Origin: Mucilaginibacter sp. UBA4741
GTDB taxonomy: Bacteria; Bacteroidota; Bacteroidia; Sphingobacteriales; Sphingobacteriaceae
Direction: 5' to 3'
Assembly: GCA_002403905.1 (NCBI GenBank)
Contig: DHIR01000166.1
Location: 60,018-76,865, forward strand
DNA: 16,848 nt
How positions within the stretch are numbered: position 1 is the stretch's first letter; each line of letters opens with the position of its first letter. The position numbers and the translations under genes were made by a program. Shown piece by piece: positions 7,389 through 15,287 of the stretch. Below the pieces are notes generated by a model. That model saw only the letters and a list, made by a program, of their open reading frames with translations. It was not told the origin of the DNA and searched no databases.

Positions 7389-8303
7389 ATGAACAACAGA
7401 AGACTTATCCTTGCAATTATTATAAGCGCTATAACAGGGGCTGTAATAATAAGTTGTAAAACACAATTTGCCACTACAAAAGATACTTATACGGCCACCG
7501 TGTCTGATGCTCGTTTTGAGCGTGGTAAGGTGTTAACCTATAGTATTTGCGGCGGTTGCCATTACGATAGAGTGACTAATAAATTTATCGGCGCCCCAAT
7601 TCATGATATCCCGGGTATCGCCGGGAAAGTGGTTTCAGCAAATCTCACACATTCAAAAACAGGGGTTACTGACCATTATACTGATGCCGAAATACGTTAC
7701 CTGCTTAAAACAGGCGTTGCGCGCGATGGACGGTTTTTTAATTATATGCTACGCCCCAATATGGCAGATGAAGATATAAATGCCATTATTGTTTATCTGC
7801 GATCAAACGATGCCGCTGTGCAAGCTGATGGCACTACTGTAGGGGTAACACATCTTACATTTATAGGTAAAGCCTACATGAATTTAAAGGCAAAGCCTGT
7901 GCCGTATAAAGCTGACGTTAAGTTGCCTTCGGATGGTAATCATGTAGCTATGGGTTATTACCTGGTTGATAATTTGGGCTGCTTCCATTGTCATTCTAAA
8001 AAACTCACTTCATTAAATTATCAATATCCCGATCAAACCAAAGGTTACTTAGCCGGCGGTATCAAATTTAAGGGCGAAAATGAGACTATTGTAAAAGCCG
8101 CCAATATCACGCCAGATAAAAATACAGGCATTGGCGACTTTACCCAAGAGCAGTTTTTACGGGCTATGAAAGAAGGGATTACTCCGGAAGGCGGTAAACT
8201 TAAGCCCCCTATGCCTAAGTTTAAGATGTTGAAGAATGAGGAGATTAATGACATTTATGCCTATTTGCAAACAGTGCCCGCAAAAGTGCATGCAATTAAG
8301 TAA
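7389..8303 (+). CDS. Di-haem cytochrome c lipoprotein
   Basis: Electron carrier with two covalently bound c-type haems, predicted to be lipid-anchored on the outer face of a membrane. The N-terminus MNNRRLILAIIISAITGAVI leads to a lipobox ISC with Cys23 as the lipidation site. Two CxxCH haem sites are present: CGGCH (Cys54, Cys57, His58) and CFHCH (Cys198, Cys201, His202). Candidate axial methionines follow each: Met125 in RPNM and Met275 in PPMP. ANLTHSKTG and ANITPDKNTGIGDFTQEQF repeat the pattern of tandem domains found in cytochrome subunits of alcohol/sugar dehydrogenases, but no dehydrogenase gene adjoins it. It lies alone on the plus strand, upstream of a shared terminator; there is no Shine-Dalgarno site or clear promoter. 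Family sure; redox partner unknown. Confidence 0.9.
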   Translation: MNNRRLILAIIISAITGAVIISCKTQFATTKDTYTATVSDARFERGKVLTYSICGGCHYDRVTNKFIGAPIHDIPGIAGKVVSANLTHSKTGVTDHYTDAEIRYLLKTGVARDGRFFNYMLRPNMADEDINAIIVYLRSNDAAVQADGTTVGVTHLTFIGKAYMNLKAKPVPYKADVKLPSDGNHVAMGYYLVDNLGCFHCHSKKLTSLNYQYPDQTKGYLAGGIKFKGENETIVKAANITPDKNTGIGDFTQEQFLRAMKEGITPEGGKLKPPMPKFKMLKNEEINDIYAYLQTVPAKVHAIK

Positions 8304-8307
8304 AATA

Positions 8308-8343
8308 AAAAAACGGCAGCTATTAATACAGCTGCCGTTTTTT
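8308..8343. terminator. Bidirectional terminator between cytochrome c and aminotransferase genes
   Basis: CGGCAGCT and AGCTGCCG form a perfect stem, extended by A/T pairs to 14 bp, around an 8-nt loop (8322-8329). T-runs follow on both strands. It begins 5 nt after the cytochrome c stop and ends 9 nt from the stop of the convergent aminotransferase, so one hairpin can serve both genes. Confidence 0.9.
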
Positions 8344-8352
8344 TAAGATTGA

Positions 8353-9579
8353 TTATAAGCTTATGGCTAATAGTTCATTGTCAATTGTTCGTCCGGGATA
8401 TACTTTCAACGCTTCATCTAAACAGATCATGGCTTTTGCAAGGTCATTATTGTTTAAAACGTAGGCCAGGCGCACTTCTTTTAAGCCGGCACCCGGTGTG
8501 CTGTAAAACCCTGTCGCAGGTGCCATCATTACTGTTTGGTTTTGGTAGCTAAATTTCTCTAACATCCATTGGCAAAACTTGTCAGAATCATCAATAGGCA
8601 GTTGCGCCATTACATAAAACGCGCCGCCAACGTTAGGACAATAAACACCATCCATATTGTTAAGGGCTGTCACTATCGTGTTTCTGCGGGTGGTGTACTC
8701 GGCTATTACTTTATCAAAATATTCGTCAGGCGTATCAATTGCGGCTTCGCCGGCTATTTGCTCGACCATACCGGGGCTCAACCTTGCCTGGGCAAATTTT
8801 ATGGCGGTGTTCCAAAACTTGCGGTTCTTGGTAATAATGCAGCCCAACCTGGCACCGCACGCGCTATAACGTTTACTTACGGTATCAATAATGATCACAT
8901 TCTCTTCTAATCCATCTAAATGCATGGGCGATACAAACTCCTGGTTATTGTAACAAAACTCACGGTATGCCTCATCAGCAAATAGATAAAGATCATGCTT
9001 TAAAACCAGTGCTTTTAAAGCTTCCATTTCTTCGCGCGAGTACACGTAACCAGTTGGGTTATTAGGGCTACAAATAAATATCGCCCTTGTTTTATCAGTT
9101 ATGGCTTTTTCAAACTCGCTGATAGGCGGTAGTGCAAAACCATTGCTGATGTGTGATAATATGGGTTTCACCACAATATCACTCTGGCTGGCAAAACTAT
9201 TGTAATTGGCGTAAAAAGGCTCGGGTACTATTACTTCATCGCCTGCATCAAGGCAAGTCATAAAGGTTATAGATATAGCTTCCGAGCCGCCTGTGGTAAC
9301 AATTATATCCTCCGGAGTAATATTATATCCTGCCTTGTTATAGTACTTGGTAAGTTGTTTACGATAAGACAGCGTACCTTCTGACGGGGTATAGGCCCAA
9401 ACTTTAAAGTCGATATTTTTAATAGCGTCTATCATGCCTACCGGAGTTTCAATATCCGGCTGGCCAATATTTAGGTGATATACTGTTTTGCCTTCCAGTT
9501 TAGCTTTGTCGGCAAAGGGTGTTAGTTTTCGTATAGGTGAAGCGGGCATTCGCTGCCCCTTGTGCGATATATTTGGCAT
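8353..9579 (-). CDS. PLP-dependent class I/II aminotransferase (aspartate aminotransferase-like)
   Basis: Cytoplasmic transaminase moving an amino group between an amino acid and a 2-oxoacid. The 408-aa protein is full length for fold-type I enzymes. Signature positions are LNIGQPDIETP (36-46), YTPSEGTLSYR (63-73), TTGGSEAI (95-102) for the cofactor phosphate, SPNNPTG with Asn174, ADEAY with Asp202 and Tyr205, and SKRYSACGARLG, whose Lys236 should form the Schiff base and Arg244 bind cofactor phosphate. The usual C-terminal substrate arginine is plausibly in LKEVRLAY. The start at 9577-9579 is supported by a TATTTTTG box only 4 nt upstream; Met11 is the alternative. Amino-acid specificity cannot be read: aspartate-, aromatic- and alanine-type enzymes share these motifs. 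Confidence 0.92.
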   Translation of the reverse strand: MPNISHKGQRMPASPIRKLTPFADKAKLEGKTVYHLNIGQPDIETPVGMIDAIKNIDFKVWAYTPSEGTLSYRKQLTKYYNKAGYNITPEDIIVTTGGSEAISITFMTCLDAGDEVIVPEPFYANYNSFASQSDIVVKPILSHISNGFALPPISEFEKAITDKTRAIFICSPNNPTGYVYSREEMEALKALVLKHDLYLFADEAYREFCYNNQEFVSPMHLDGLEENVIIIDTVSKRYSACGARLGCIITKNRKFWNTAIKFAQARLSPGMVEQIAGEAAIDTPDEYFDKVIAEYTTRRNTIVTALNNMDGVYCPNVGGAFYVMAQLPIDDSDKFCQWMLEKFSYQNQTVMMAPATGFYSTPGAGLKEVRLAYVLNNNDLAKAMICLDEALKVYPGRTIDNELLAISL

Positions 9580-9583
9580 GTTG

Positions 9584-9591
9584 CAAAAATA
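9584..9591 (-). promoter_or_regulatory. -7 promoter element (TATTTTTG) abutting the aminotransferase start
   Basis: The minus strand reads TATTTTTGCAACATG. TATTTTTG fits TAnnTTTG and ends 4 nt before the ATG, so transcription would begin at or within a few bases of the start codon, giving a leaderless or nearly leaderless mRNA. No clear -33 TTG is seen upstream. Confidence 0.5.
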
Positions 9592-9636
9592 GTAAAAAGA
9601 TGATATTTTGTCGATGGAATTAGTAGATAATGTATA

Positions 9637-9672
9637 AACAAAAAGGCCCGAAATATTTCGGGCCTTTTTGTT
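9637..9672 (-). terminator. Terminator of the DUF1573 gene (36-bp perfect palindrome)
   Basis: An uninterrupted inverted repeat with GGCCCGAAAT facing ATTTCGGGCC and flanking A5/T5 runs. The minus strand ends the stem in TTTTTGTT, as expected for an intrinsic terminator of the gene ending at 9729. The symmetric A/T runs mean it could also stop transcription from the other side. Confidence 0.85.
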
Positions 9673-9728
9673 ATGTTTTTTAGACTCTTTATCTGTTATG
9701 CAGAGATCAAGGGTTATGGTCTTAATCG

Positions 9729-10133
9729 CTACCTGGTGCTTGGTGCCGCCGCTTTGGCTACAACTTCGCCAATAATGGTTAAATATTTTTGTGGTGTTTT
9801 AGCGTTTGATGTTACTACGATAGCTTTAGTAAACGGCGCAACTACAGCCGCGTTATAAGTAATGGTTATTTTACCGGTTTCGCCTTTTTTAACAGGCGTT
9901 TTAGTATAATCAGCAATAGTACAACCGCAAGTAGGCCTAACTTCTGCTAAAATAAGTGGCTCCACGCCAGTGTTTACAAAAGTAAATACAGTAGTTACGG
10001 GCGTGCCTTGTGGTATTTTACCAAAGTCATGCTTTTCTTCGTTAAATTTAAATTCAGCTTTTTGATTATCCTGTGCTGATGCGTTAAACGCAAAACCTAA
10101 AATTACGGCGCACATTAAAATTAGTTTTTTCAT
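9729..10133 (-). CDS. DUF1573 family secreted protein
   Basis: Small exported protein of a family common in Bacteroidota whose biochemical role is unknown. Residues 1-20 are a signal peptide ending ASA, with Gln21 as probable new N-terminus. The rest is the DUF1573 immunoglobulin-like beta-sandwich: FNEEKHDFGKIPQGTPV, then FTFVNTGVEPLIL, then the diagnostic RPTCGCTIADYTKTPVKKGE and ITITYNA. The two cysteines of CGC may form a disulfide or bind metal. At 134 aa the protein is one domain with a short alanine-rich tail. It is a single-gene unit, with its own TATATTTG box upstream and its own terminator downstream. Family assignment is sure; function is not inferred. Confidence 0.9.
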   Translation of the reverse strand: MKKLILMCAVILGFAFNASAQDNQKAEFKFNEEKHDFGKIPQGTPVTTVFTFVNTGVEPLILAEVRPTCGCTIADYTKTPVKKGETGKITITYNAAVVAPFTKAIVVTSNAKTPQKYLTIIGEVVAKAAAPSTR

Positions 10134-10152
10134 ATTGTTGATTTGAGTATTA

Positions 10153-10160
10153 CAAATATA
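10153..10160 (-). promoter_or_regulatory. -7 promoter element of the DUF1573 gene (TATATTTG)
   Basis: Minus-strand TATATTTG, identical to the boxes at 7233-7240 and 14361-14368, with 19 nt between it and the DUF1573 ATG. No convincing -33 box at 17-23 nt upstream. Position and sequence make it the best promoter candidate for this gene. Confidence 0.5.
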
Positions 10161-10421
10161 AAAGGTTTAATGTAAAAACCATTATAACGGATAAATTTAT
10201 CTATTTGTTACAGATGGAGCTGAGTGTAGCAATAATGTAGCACAATAATTAAAATATTTTATCACAAACCATATTGAGTATTAACAGTATATGTATAATA
10301 ACGGCGTTTACATATAAAAGTTATGGTGCCAATTCAAAACTTATCCATAAATTGTCCTTTTATTAGGTGTTTATGCCAATTACAAAATAGATTTATAATT
10401 TTACATTCTAAATAAAATTCT
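10161..10421. other. Divergent intergenic region, AT-rich
   Basis: This stretch separates the DUF1573 gene from the divergently read E1 gene. It must hold the E1 promoter, but only an imperfect TAATTTTA (10396-10403) resembles a -7 box on the plus strand. I see no open frame, RNA gene or strong repeat here. Confidence 0.4.
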
Positions 10422-12854
10422 ATGCCCGAAACTGCAAATCCTGGTACCGGTAAATTAGATCTTGCTGAACTAAGTTTTGATGATTTCAAGAGTATTGTAA
10501 TTAAAGATTACCGTATAGCTTACGAGAGCAGGCAGGCCAGTTTAATAGGTCGGCGCGAAGTGCTAACAGGTAAGGCCAAGTTTGGCATATTTGGCGATGG
10601 AAAAGAAGTTGCACAGTTAGCTATGGCCAAAGTTTTCCGTAAGGGCGACTGGCGCGCGGGCTATTACCGCGACCAAACTTTTATGTTTGCCACTGGCATG
10701 AGCAACCTTAAAGAGTTTTTTGCCCAGCTATATGCTCACCCTGATATTGAGGAAGACCCGGCATCAGGCGGCAGGCAAATGAACTGCCACTATGCTACCC
10801 GCTTTATCAATGCTGATGGCAGCTGGAAAAACCAGGTAGAAAGTATGAATTGCTCGGCTGATATGTCAACTACCGGTGGCCACATGCCGCGTTTGTTGGG
10901 ATTGGCTTATGCTTCAAAATTATATCGCCAAAACAAAGCACTTAAACCGTTAGATACATTTTCTGTTAACGGTAATGAAGTTGCTTTTGGCACTATTGGC
11001 AATGGCGCTACATCCGAAGGTGTGTTTTTTGAGGTGTTTAATGCCGCCGGAGTACTGCAGGTGCCTATGGCTATTTCTGTTTGGGATGATGCTTATGCTA
11101 TATCTGTACCTGCCAGTATACAAACTACAAAAGAGAATATATCCGAAATATTAAAAGGCTTTCAGCGCGAAAGCGGTACAAACGGGTACGAAATATTTAA
11201 AGTACGCGGCTGGGATTATGTTGCGCTTTGCGAAACGTATGAACGCGCTATAGCTGTTTGTCGTGAGGAGCATGTGCCGGTGCTGATACACGTTGTTGAA
11301 ATGACACAGCCGCAGGGCCACTCTACGTCAGGATCGCATGAGCGTTATAAAACAAAGGACCGTTTAACCTGGGAAGGTGATCATGACTGTTTGCTACAAA
11401 TGCGCAACTGGATGGTCGAGTCGGCTATTATCACTGAGGATGATGTTGCCGCTTTAGAAAACGAAGCGAAAAAATATGTGCGCGAATGTCAGCGCGAAGC
11501 TTGGAACAACCTGGGTGATAAAATAAAGGCAGATATTGATGAAGCGGTACATTTAATTGGCGAATTAACCCATGTATCCCAATTAAAGAACGAATTAGAA
11601 GATGTTGTTGCCGAGCTATTAGCTTGTGTTGATCCAGGCCGTAAAGACGCGGTAGCTGCTATACGCAAGGCATTACGACTAACTGTTTGGGAAACATCTA
11701 CCGAAAAAACTACTTTGGTTGATTGGCTGATCCGGGAGAATATAAAAAACCAGGAGCGGTTTAACTCTAAGTTATTTACAGGTTCATCGTCATCGCCATT
11801 AAATGTTAGGGTAAATCCTGCGGATTATGCAGAAGATGCCCCGATGATAGATGGACGCGAAATACTAAACGCTTGTTTTGAGTCTAATTTTGAGCGCGAT
11901 AAAACTTTGGTGGCCTTTGGCGAAGACGTAGGCGCCATAGGCGATGTTAACCAGGGCTTTGCCGGATTGCAAAATAAATTTGGCAATCTGCGTGTAACCG
12001 ACACCGGTATTCGCGAAGCTTCTATAATAGGTAAGGGTATTGGCTTAGCCATGCGCGGGCTTAAACCTATTGCCGAAATTCAATATTTAGATTACCTGTT
12101 ATACGCTATAGCCGTTTTAAGTGATGACTTGGCAAGTTTAAGTTACCGTACGGCCGGCGGCCAAAAAGCGCCGGTTATTGTACGTACACGCGGACACAGG
12201 TTGGAAGGCATTTGGCATTCTGGCTCGCCGTTGGGTATGATATTAAATACGCTGCGCGGATTACATATTTGTGTACCCCGTAATATGACACAGGCTGCAG
12301 GTATGTATAATACGCTGATCCGTGGTGATGAGCCGGCATTGGTAATTGAGTGCCTTAACGGTTATCGTTTAAAAGAAAAATTACCTGCCAACATAGGCGA
12401 GTTTACTGTTCCGCTTGGCAAGTCTGAGATTTTGAGGGAAGGCGCAGATATGACCGTGGTATCTTACGGCTCAACCTTGCGTATTGTATTGGAAGCCGCG
12501 ATTGAATTGGAGAAGCTGGGCGTTAATATTGAAGTGATTGACCCGCAAACGCTATATCCGTTTGATACAGATAATATCTGCGGCGCGTCTTTACAAAAAA
12601 CTAATAAGTTATTGGTAGTTGACGAAGATCTGCCCGGCGCGGCATCTGCCTATATACTGCAAAAAGTACTGGAGGGCCAAAGCGGCTATTATGCTTTAGA
12701 CTCGCCGCCAAAAACATTGAGTGCAAAAGACCACAGACCGCCTTATGGGTCAGACGGTGATTACTTTAGCAAGCCATCTATAGATGACGTTGTGGAAGCA
12801 GTTTACGCCATGATGAGCGAGAGCAATCCGGGTAAATATCCGGCGATATATTGA
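10422..12854 (+). CDS. Fused alpha-beta E1 of branched-chain-type 2-oxoacid dehydrogenase
   Basis: Thiamine-diphosphate enzyme that decarboxylates a 2-oxoacid, probably branched-chain, and passes the acyl group to lipoylated E2. E1-alpha and E1-beta, usually separate, are joined in one 810-aa chain. Alpha part (about 1-400): YYRDQTFMFATG (81-92), HMPRLLGLA, the cofactor region GNGATSEG (193-200) with SVWDDAYAISVP (219-230), and HSTSGSHERYK (300-310), resembling the phosphorylation-loop segment of the family. Beta part (about 460-810): AFGEDVGAIGDVNQGFAGLQ (498-517), DTGIREASIIGKGIGLAMRG (527-546), GIWHSGSP and VIDPQTLYPFD (705-715). The classic GDG...NN cofactor motif is GNG...DD here. E2 and E3 are absent from the window. 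The stop overlaps the next start. No Shine-Dalgarno site. Fused-E1 class sure, substrate inferred. Confidence 0.9.
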   Translation: MPETANPGTGKLDLAELSFDDFKSIVIKDYRIAYESRQASLIGRREVLTGKAKFGIFGDGKEVAQLAMAKVFRKGDWRAGYYRDQTFMFATGMSNLKEFFAQLYAHPDIEEDPASGGRQMNCHYATRFINADGSWKNQVESMNCSADMSTTGGHMPRLLGLAYASKLYRQNKALKPLDTFSVNGNEVAFGTIGNGATSEGVFFEVFNAAGVLQVPMAISVWDDAYAISVPASIQTTKENISEILKGFQRESGTNGYEIFKVRGWDYVALCETYERAIAVCREEHVPVLIHVVEMTQPQGHSTSGSHERYKTKDRLTWEGDHDCLLQMRNWMVESAIITEDDVAALENEAKKYVRECQREAWNNLGDKIKADIDEAVHLIGELTHVSQLKNELEDVVAELLACVDPGRKDAVAAIRKALRLTVWETSTEKTTLVDWLIRENIKNQERFNSKLFTGSSSSPLNVRVNPADYAEDAPMIDGREILNACFESNFERDKTLVAFGEDVGAIGDVNQGFAGLQNKFGNLRVTDTGIREASIIGKGIGLAMRGLKPIAEIQYLDYLLYAIAVLSDDLASLSYRTAGGQKAPVIVRTRGHRLEGIWHSGSPLGMILNTLRGLHICVPRNMTQAAGMYNTLIRGDEPALVIECLNGYRLKEKLPANIGEFTVPLGKSEILREGADMTVVSYGSTLRIVLEAAIELEKLGVNIEVIDPQTLYPFDTDNICGASLQKTNKLLVVDEDLPGAASAYILQKVLEGQSGYYALDSPPKTLSAKDHRPPYGSDGDYFSKPSIDDVVEAVYAMMSESNPGKYPAIY

Positions 12855-13600
12855 TGAAGCGCTTCTTTATACTTTGCTTAATAAGTGTGCTGTACTTTGC
12901 TGCACATAGCCAGGATACATCAGGTACAAAAAAACAGGTTGTCACGGTTATAAGGCATTCTGCGCGCCTGGATACTAACCGTGTTGTTTATGATGAACAG
13001 GGTAATGCCTTACATTATTACCAATACAGTAAACTTTTAGATAGCGGCGACTATACCATGCGGTCAACAGGCGGGCTGCTTGACGCGCCCGGCAGCAAAA
13101 TTGTTTTGATGAAAATATCGCCGGAGCAAAAAATGGCAATGTACCAGAGACTTAAAACGCAAATGGCCATTAAAAATTCGTCATTACGCGATGGCGCGCA
13201 ATTTGATATTACCCCGCTGCTTGATATTGTAAATAAGGATGACCTGGAAAGAAAGGTTATTGTACTGATTTTTTGGGACCCTGACTGCCCGCCCTGTACC
13301 GAAGCTTTCCAAAGCTTGAATGATTTCCTGAAACAAATACATAACCCCGAGGACCTGATAGTATTGGCTATTACGAATAGTAATGAGCTAGTTGCCGCGA
13401 CCAAATTAAAACAAAAGCCACTGTTGTATGCACGTTTGATAGGCGGTGCAGGGTCGGTTAGCAATGCTTATAATGTTCACAGCCTGCCATCGTATGTAGT
13501 GATTGATAAAAGCCGGGTTGTTCGTTTTGCGGTTTCGGGGCAGTCGCCCATTACCCTGTCTGCCTTTAAGGATGTTATACGGCAGGTTTTGGAACGGTAG
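12854..13600 (+). CDS. Exported thioredoxin-fold protein (TlpA-like, CPPC)
   Basis: Predicted thiol-disulfide protein outside the cytoplasm. I start it at ATG 12854-12856, whose A is the last base of the E1 stop (TGATG), giving 248 aa; an in-frame TTG three bases earlier is less likely. Residues 1-20 form a signal peptide (MKRFFILCLISVLYFAAHSQ). Residues ~25-110 include a segment reading VVYDEQGNALHYYQYSKLLD that I cannot assign. From ~117 a thioredoxin fold follows: VIVLIFWDPDCPPC with Cys145 and Cys148, and HSLPSYVVIDK with the cis-proline. Overlap implies translation coupled to the E1 gene, though E1 is cytosolic, so the pairing may be only transcriptional. Fold and active site are sure; partner unknown. 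Confidence 0.85.
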   Translation: MKRFFILCLISVLYFAAHSQDTSGTKKQVVTVIRHSARLDTNRVVYDEQGNALHYYQYSKLLDSGDYTMRSTGGLLDAPGSKIVLMKISPEQKMAMYQRLKTQMAIKNSSLRDGAQFDITPLLDIVNKDDLERKVIVLIFWDPDCPPCTEAFQSLNDFLKQIHNPEDLIVLAITNSNELVAATKLKQKPLLYARLIGGAGSVSNAYNVHSLPSYVVIDKSRVVRFAVSGQSPITLSAFKDVIRQVLER

Positions 13601-13667
13601 ATTTAAAATTCATTACACATGAAATTTATTGCGTTTTACTTTTATGGGTTTCATTTAAAAGCATTTT

Positions 13668-14246
13668 ATGTCTGATACATTTTCGACTATACAAACCATC
13701 ATCCAAAACCGCCGCACCATAAAACCTTTTATGATGAACGGCAATAAGATCCCTGATGAACAAATAACCGACCTGCTGGCTCTTGCCGACTGGGCACCAA
13801 CCCACGGACTAACAGAACCATGGCGTTTTACGGTTTATGCCGAACCAGCTGCGTTTTGCCATGCACATGCTGAAATGTATAAGCAAAATACTACTGCCGA
13901 TGAGTTTGCACAGGGCGTTTATGATAACCTGGCGCACCAGGGCGATAAAGCATCGCATGTTATAATAGCGGTTATGCGTAGGGGTGATTTGCCTAAGATA
14001 CCCACATTTGAAGAATTGGCCGCTACTGCTTGCGCGGTGCAAAATTTATTATTGGGTGCAACCGCTTTAAATCTCGCATCGTACTGGGGCACCGGCGGCA
14101 TGATACTAAAACCTGCCATGAATGCGTTCTTACAACTACGCGATGAGGACGAAGTAATGGGTGTTTTATATTTTGGTTATGCTGATGAATATCCCAAAGG
14201 TATCAGAAGGGTGCCTTTGGCCGAAAAGGTTAAATGGATTAAATAA
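13668..14246 (+). CDS. Nitroreductase family FMN oxidoreductase (YdjA-like)
   Basis: Flavin-dependent NAD(P)H oxidoreductase of the nitroreductase fold, normally a cytoplasmic dimer. At 192 aa it fits the short YdjA-like branch. Visible features are the N-terminal FMN-phosphate motif NRRTIKPF (14-21), WAPTHGLTEPWRF (42-54), the helix EELAATACAVQNLLLGATALN (115-135), and YWGTGGMI (138-145) near the flavin. It begins 67 nt after the thioredoxin-like gene on the same strand and may be read through from the E1 promoter, since no terminator is seen between them. No Shine-Dalgarno site or TAnnTTTG box precedes it. The natural substrate cannot be told; members reduce nitroaromatics or quinones in vitro. 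Confidence 0.9.
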   Translation: MSDTFSTIQTIIQNRRTIKPFMMNGNKIPDEQITDLLALADWAPTHGLTEPWRFTVYAEPAAFCHAHAEMYKQNTTADEFAQGVYDNLAHQGDKASHVIIAVMRRGDLPKIPTFEELAATACAVQNLLLGATALNLASYWGTGGMILKPAMNAFLQLRDEDEVMGVLYFGYADEYPKGIRRVPLAEKVKWIK

Positions 14247-14360
14247 ATGCAACTTTCCGCCCATTGTTTCGTAAAAGCAATTATAACTTAATTTAGATAT
14301 AATTGTTTTGTCATAATTTAAACAATTGTTAATAAATTTTAGTTATTGGTAATATTTATG

Positions 14361-14368
14361 TATATTTG
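14361..14368 (+). promoter_or_regulatory. -7 promoter element of the YkuD_2 gene (TATATTTG)
   Basis: Plus-strand TATATTTG fits TAnnTTTG and lies 66 nt before the ATG at 14435. A TTG start codon that would extend the gene falls inside this box (14366-14368), which argues that the longer reading is wrong and that there is a ~60-nt 5' leader. Confidence 0.5.
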
Positions 14369-14434
14369 TATATCAATTATAACAACTCACTCCTGATTTT
14401 TTTTATTAAATTATTGACTTTAAACTCAACAAGT

Positions 14435-15223
14435 ATGAGAAAACATTTTTGGTGGATAAGCTGCGTTGCATTGATCTTATTTATGAGTGTTATTGGCTGG
14501 ACACCGGTGAGCGCCACAAAAAATTCCGTAAAAGTTAAAACTGCACCTACTGCAAAAGAGTTATTTGCTCAAGACGTAAATACTGTTTATCAAACAGCGC
14601 GTTTGCAGGAAACAGGTTTAGATGTAGCAATTTTTCAGAAAGCATTAACTGGTTTTTTTAATTTAAAATCGGCTAATTTACTATCGCAAAGCAGTAATGT
14701 TATTACCGTGGTTGATTTTTCAAAACCAAGCCGCCAAAAACGTATGTGGATAATTGATGTATTAAGTAAACATCTTTTGTTAAATACATGGGTTGCACAC
14801 GGGCAAGGTAGCGGTAATGATATGGCTACACAATTTTCGGATACTAACGAGTCGCACCAAAGCAGCTTAGGCTTTTATTTAGCTGATGATATTTATGTGG
14901 GTAAACATGGTCGTTCGTTAAGATTGGATGGCTTAGACGAAGGCTTTAACACCAGTGCGCGTGCACGCGGCATAGTAATACATGCTGCCGCTTACGTAAG
15001 CGAAGATGCCATTGCCCAAATGGGCCGTTTAGGCCGCAGCTTTGGCTGCCCTGCCGTATCGCCTTTGGTGGTAGACCAGGTAATTAATACCATAAAAGGT
15101 AAATCGTTATTCTTTATTAACGGTAATAACCCAAGCTATACCTCAAAATATTTAAATGAGAATGTATTAGCAAATTTTACATCGCCGGATAGTAGTGCGA
15201 TGGTGGATTCTGTGAAGCTTTAA
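14435..15223 (+). CDS. Exported L,D-transpeptidase-like protein, YkuD_2 type
   Basis: Murein L,D-transpeptidase catalytic-domain protein of the short Bacteroidota type, predicted to act on peptidoglycan in the periplasm. I start it at ATG 14435-14437 (262 aa), which gives a signal peptide, MRKHFWWISCVALILFMSVI to VSA; an upstream TTG frame is rejected because it overlaps the promoter box. The domain runs from ~85: VVDFSKPSRQKRMWIIDV, LNTWVAHGQGSGNDMATQF, SSLGFYLADD, LDGLDEGFN, and the active site IVIHAAAY with His183, then GRSFGCPAV with Cys205. All expected catalytic residues are present. It converges with a second, unrelated-looking L,D-transpeptidase gene 64 nt away. Family secure; cross-linking versus another cell-wall reaction cannot be told. 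Confidence 0.88.
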   Translation: MRKHFWWISCVALILFMSVIGWTPVSATKNSVKVKTAPTAKELFAQDVNTVYQTARLQETGLDVAIFQKALTGFFNLKSANLLSQSSNVITVVDFSKPSRQKRMWIIDVLSKHLLLNTWVAHGQGSGNDMATQFSDTNESHQSSLGFYLADDIYVGKHGRSLRLDGLDEGFNTSARARGIVIHAAAYVSEDAIAQMGRLGRSFGCPAVSPLVVDQVINTIKGKSLFFINGNNPSYTSKYLNENVLANFTSPDSSAMVDSVKL

Positions 15224-15249
15224 TTTTTAAGTATTGAGTAATTAGTATC

Positions 15250-15283
15250 AAGTATCAAGATGACGTTCAAAATCTTGATACTT
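15250..15283. repeat. Inverted repeat between convergent L,D-transpeptidase genes
   Basis: AAGTATCAAGAT (15250-15261) and ATCTTGATACTT (15272-15283) form a perfect 12-bp stem around a 10-nt loop. The left arm is preceded by a direct repeat of AGTATCA (15245-15251, 15252-15258). It sits between two stops and could end transcription from both sides, but no proper T-run follows on either strand. A REP-like dispersed repeat is the alternative. Confidence 0.5.
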
Positions 15284-15287
15284 TATA

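Noticed and set aside
8569..8910. Plus-strand 113-residue frame opposite the aminotransferase
   Set aside because: The minus-strand frame has the whole PLP signature set; this one has none and no upstream signals.
13051..13464. Minus-strand 137-residue frame opposite the thioredoxin-like gene
   Set aside because: Shadow of a gene with a signal peptide and CPPC site; composition is that of antisense translation.
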